64,000 bases of DNA, taken from NCBI RefSeq assembly GCF_039541575.1, contig NZ_BAABGM010000003.1, positions 1 through 64,000 of the forward strand. The letters are read 5' to 3'. This document shows positions 63,804 through 64,000 of the stretch, in pieces; the stretch's first letter is position 1, and every line of letters starts with the position of its first letter. Source of the DNA: Fodinibacter luteus (GTDB lineage: Bacteria; Actinomycetota; Actinomycetes; Actinomycetales; Dermatophilaceae). The notes under the pieces were generated by a model. The model saw only the letters and a program-made list of their open reading frames with translations, was not told the origin of the DNA and did not search any database. The position numbers and the translations under genes were made by a program.

Positions 63804-64000
63804 CTACAGCGTGGCGGTGGCCACGATGGCGCCGATGGTGAGCAGGGCGAGGACTGCGAACATCACCACCGGCGCCAGCTCGTGTCGCGCCACGAAGTAG
63901 CCCGGACTCTGGATGACGGTGTAGAGCAGCATTCCCAGGCCCACGAGGGCCACCCACCGCGAGCCGCCCCCGCCGAGCACGATGCCCCCGATCGCCAGGA
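63804..64000 (-). CDS. Membrane protein, partial (continues beyond the window)
   Basis: The last ~64 residues read LAIGGIVLGGGGSRWVALVG then LGMLLYTVIQSPGYFVARHE and end in MFAVLALLTIGAIVATATL: two or three membrane helices. The stop is at 63804-63806, one base after the hydrolase stop. No function can be given. Confidence 0.6.
   Translation of the reverse strand, partial: LAIGGIVLGGGGSRWVALVGLGMLLYTVIQSPGYFVARHELAPVVMFAVLALLTIGAIVATATL

Noticed and set aside
1..64000. CRISPR arrays, tRNA or rRNA genes
   Set aside because: No regularly spaced repeats of CRISPR size and no recognisable tRNA or rRNA sequence was found by eye.

Overview
The window is GC-rich and carries typical actinobacterial families: mycothiol-linked enzymes, SigE-type ECF sigma factors with membrane anti-sigma partners, NarL-type two-component systems, a LutABC lactate operon and a large LuxR-type ATPase regulator. 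A member of the Micrococcales or a related high-GC actinobacterium is the best guess; the species cannot be read from the sequence.

Layout. 1-3343: a membrane protein, a sensor kinase and a response regulator read on the minus strand; the regulator is cut by an IS5-type end at the window edge. 3.6-36 kb: a mosaic accessory region. It starts with a MarR regulator divergent from two mycothiol-type enzymes, then a XerD-like tyrosine recombinase, an RHH/Doc toxin-antitoxin pair and two IS110 elements. After these come short segments of one to four genes: AraC + SRPBCC; NmrA-like reductase + membrane protein; acetyltransferases; three related copies of an exported-protein / ECF sigma / anti-sigma module; a glycosyltransferase; a stress-like protein; a metallopeptidase pair; a DUF480-methyltransferase fusion; a TreT-like glycosyltransferase; two SnoaL-like proteins. 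36-50 kb: a subtilase, exported proteins, serine-hydrolase-fold proteins, a second two-component system, an M28 peptidase, and remnants of a recombinase, an XRE regulator and an SDR. 50-64 kb: ordinary dense genes (lipoprotein, hydrolases, methyltransferase, lutABC, lactate dehydrogenase, LuxR-type regulator, HD protein).

Main observation. About fifteen copies of a short direct repeat (core TGCGTCACTACGCCGC, all on the plus strand) lie between these segments, mostly shortly 3' of plus-strand genes and almost entirely inside 3.6-36 kb. One copy overlaps the stop codon of the Doc toxin just downstream of the recombinase. A duplicated 100-bp Doc tail and a truncated IS both end at copies of the repeat. 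This looks like a gene-cassette array using an unfamiliar site, without canonical integron attC boxes. The evidence is sequence pattern only; no function has been shown.

The three sigma modules sit in segments bounded by these repeats. In each, the sigma operon and the divergent exported-protein gene have matching AAC-(18 nt)-CGTC promoter-like motifs, which suggests each sigma factor drives itself and the exported protein. The third copy is decaying: its promoter spacer is 21 nt and a 7-nt deletion lies just after the start codon.
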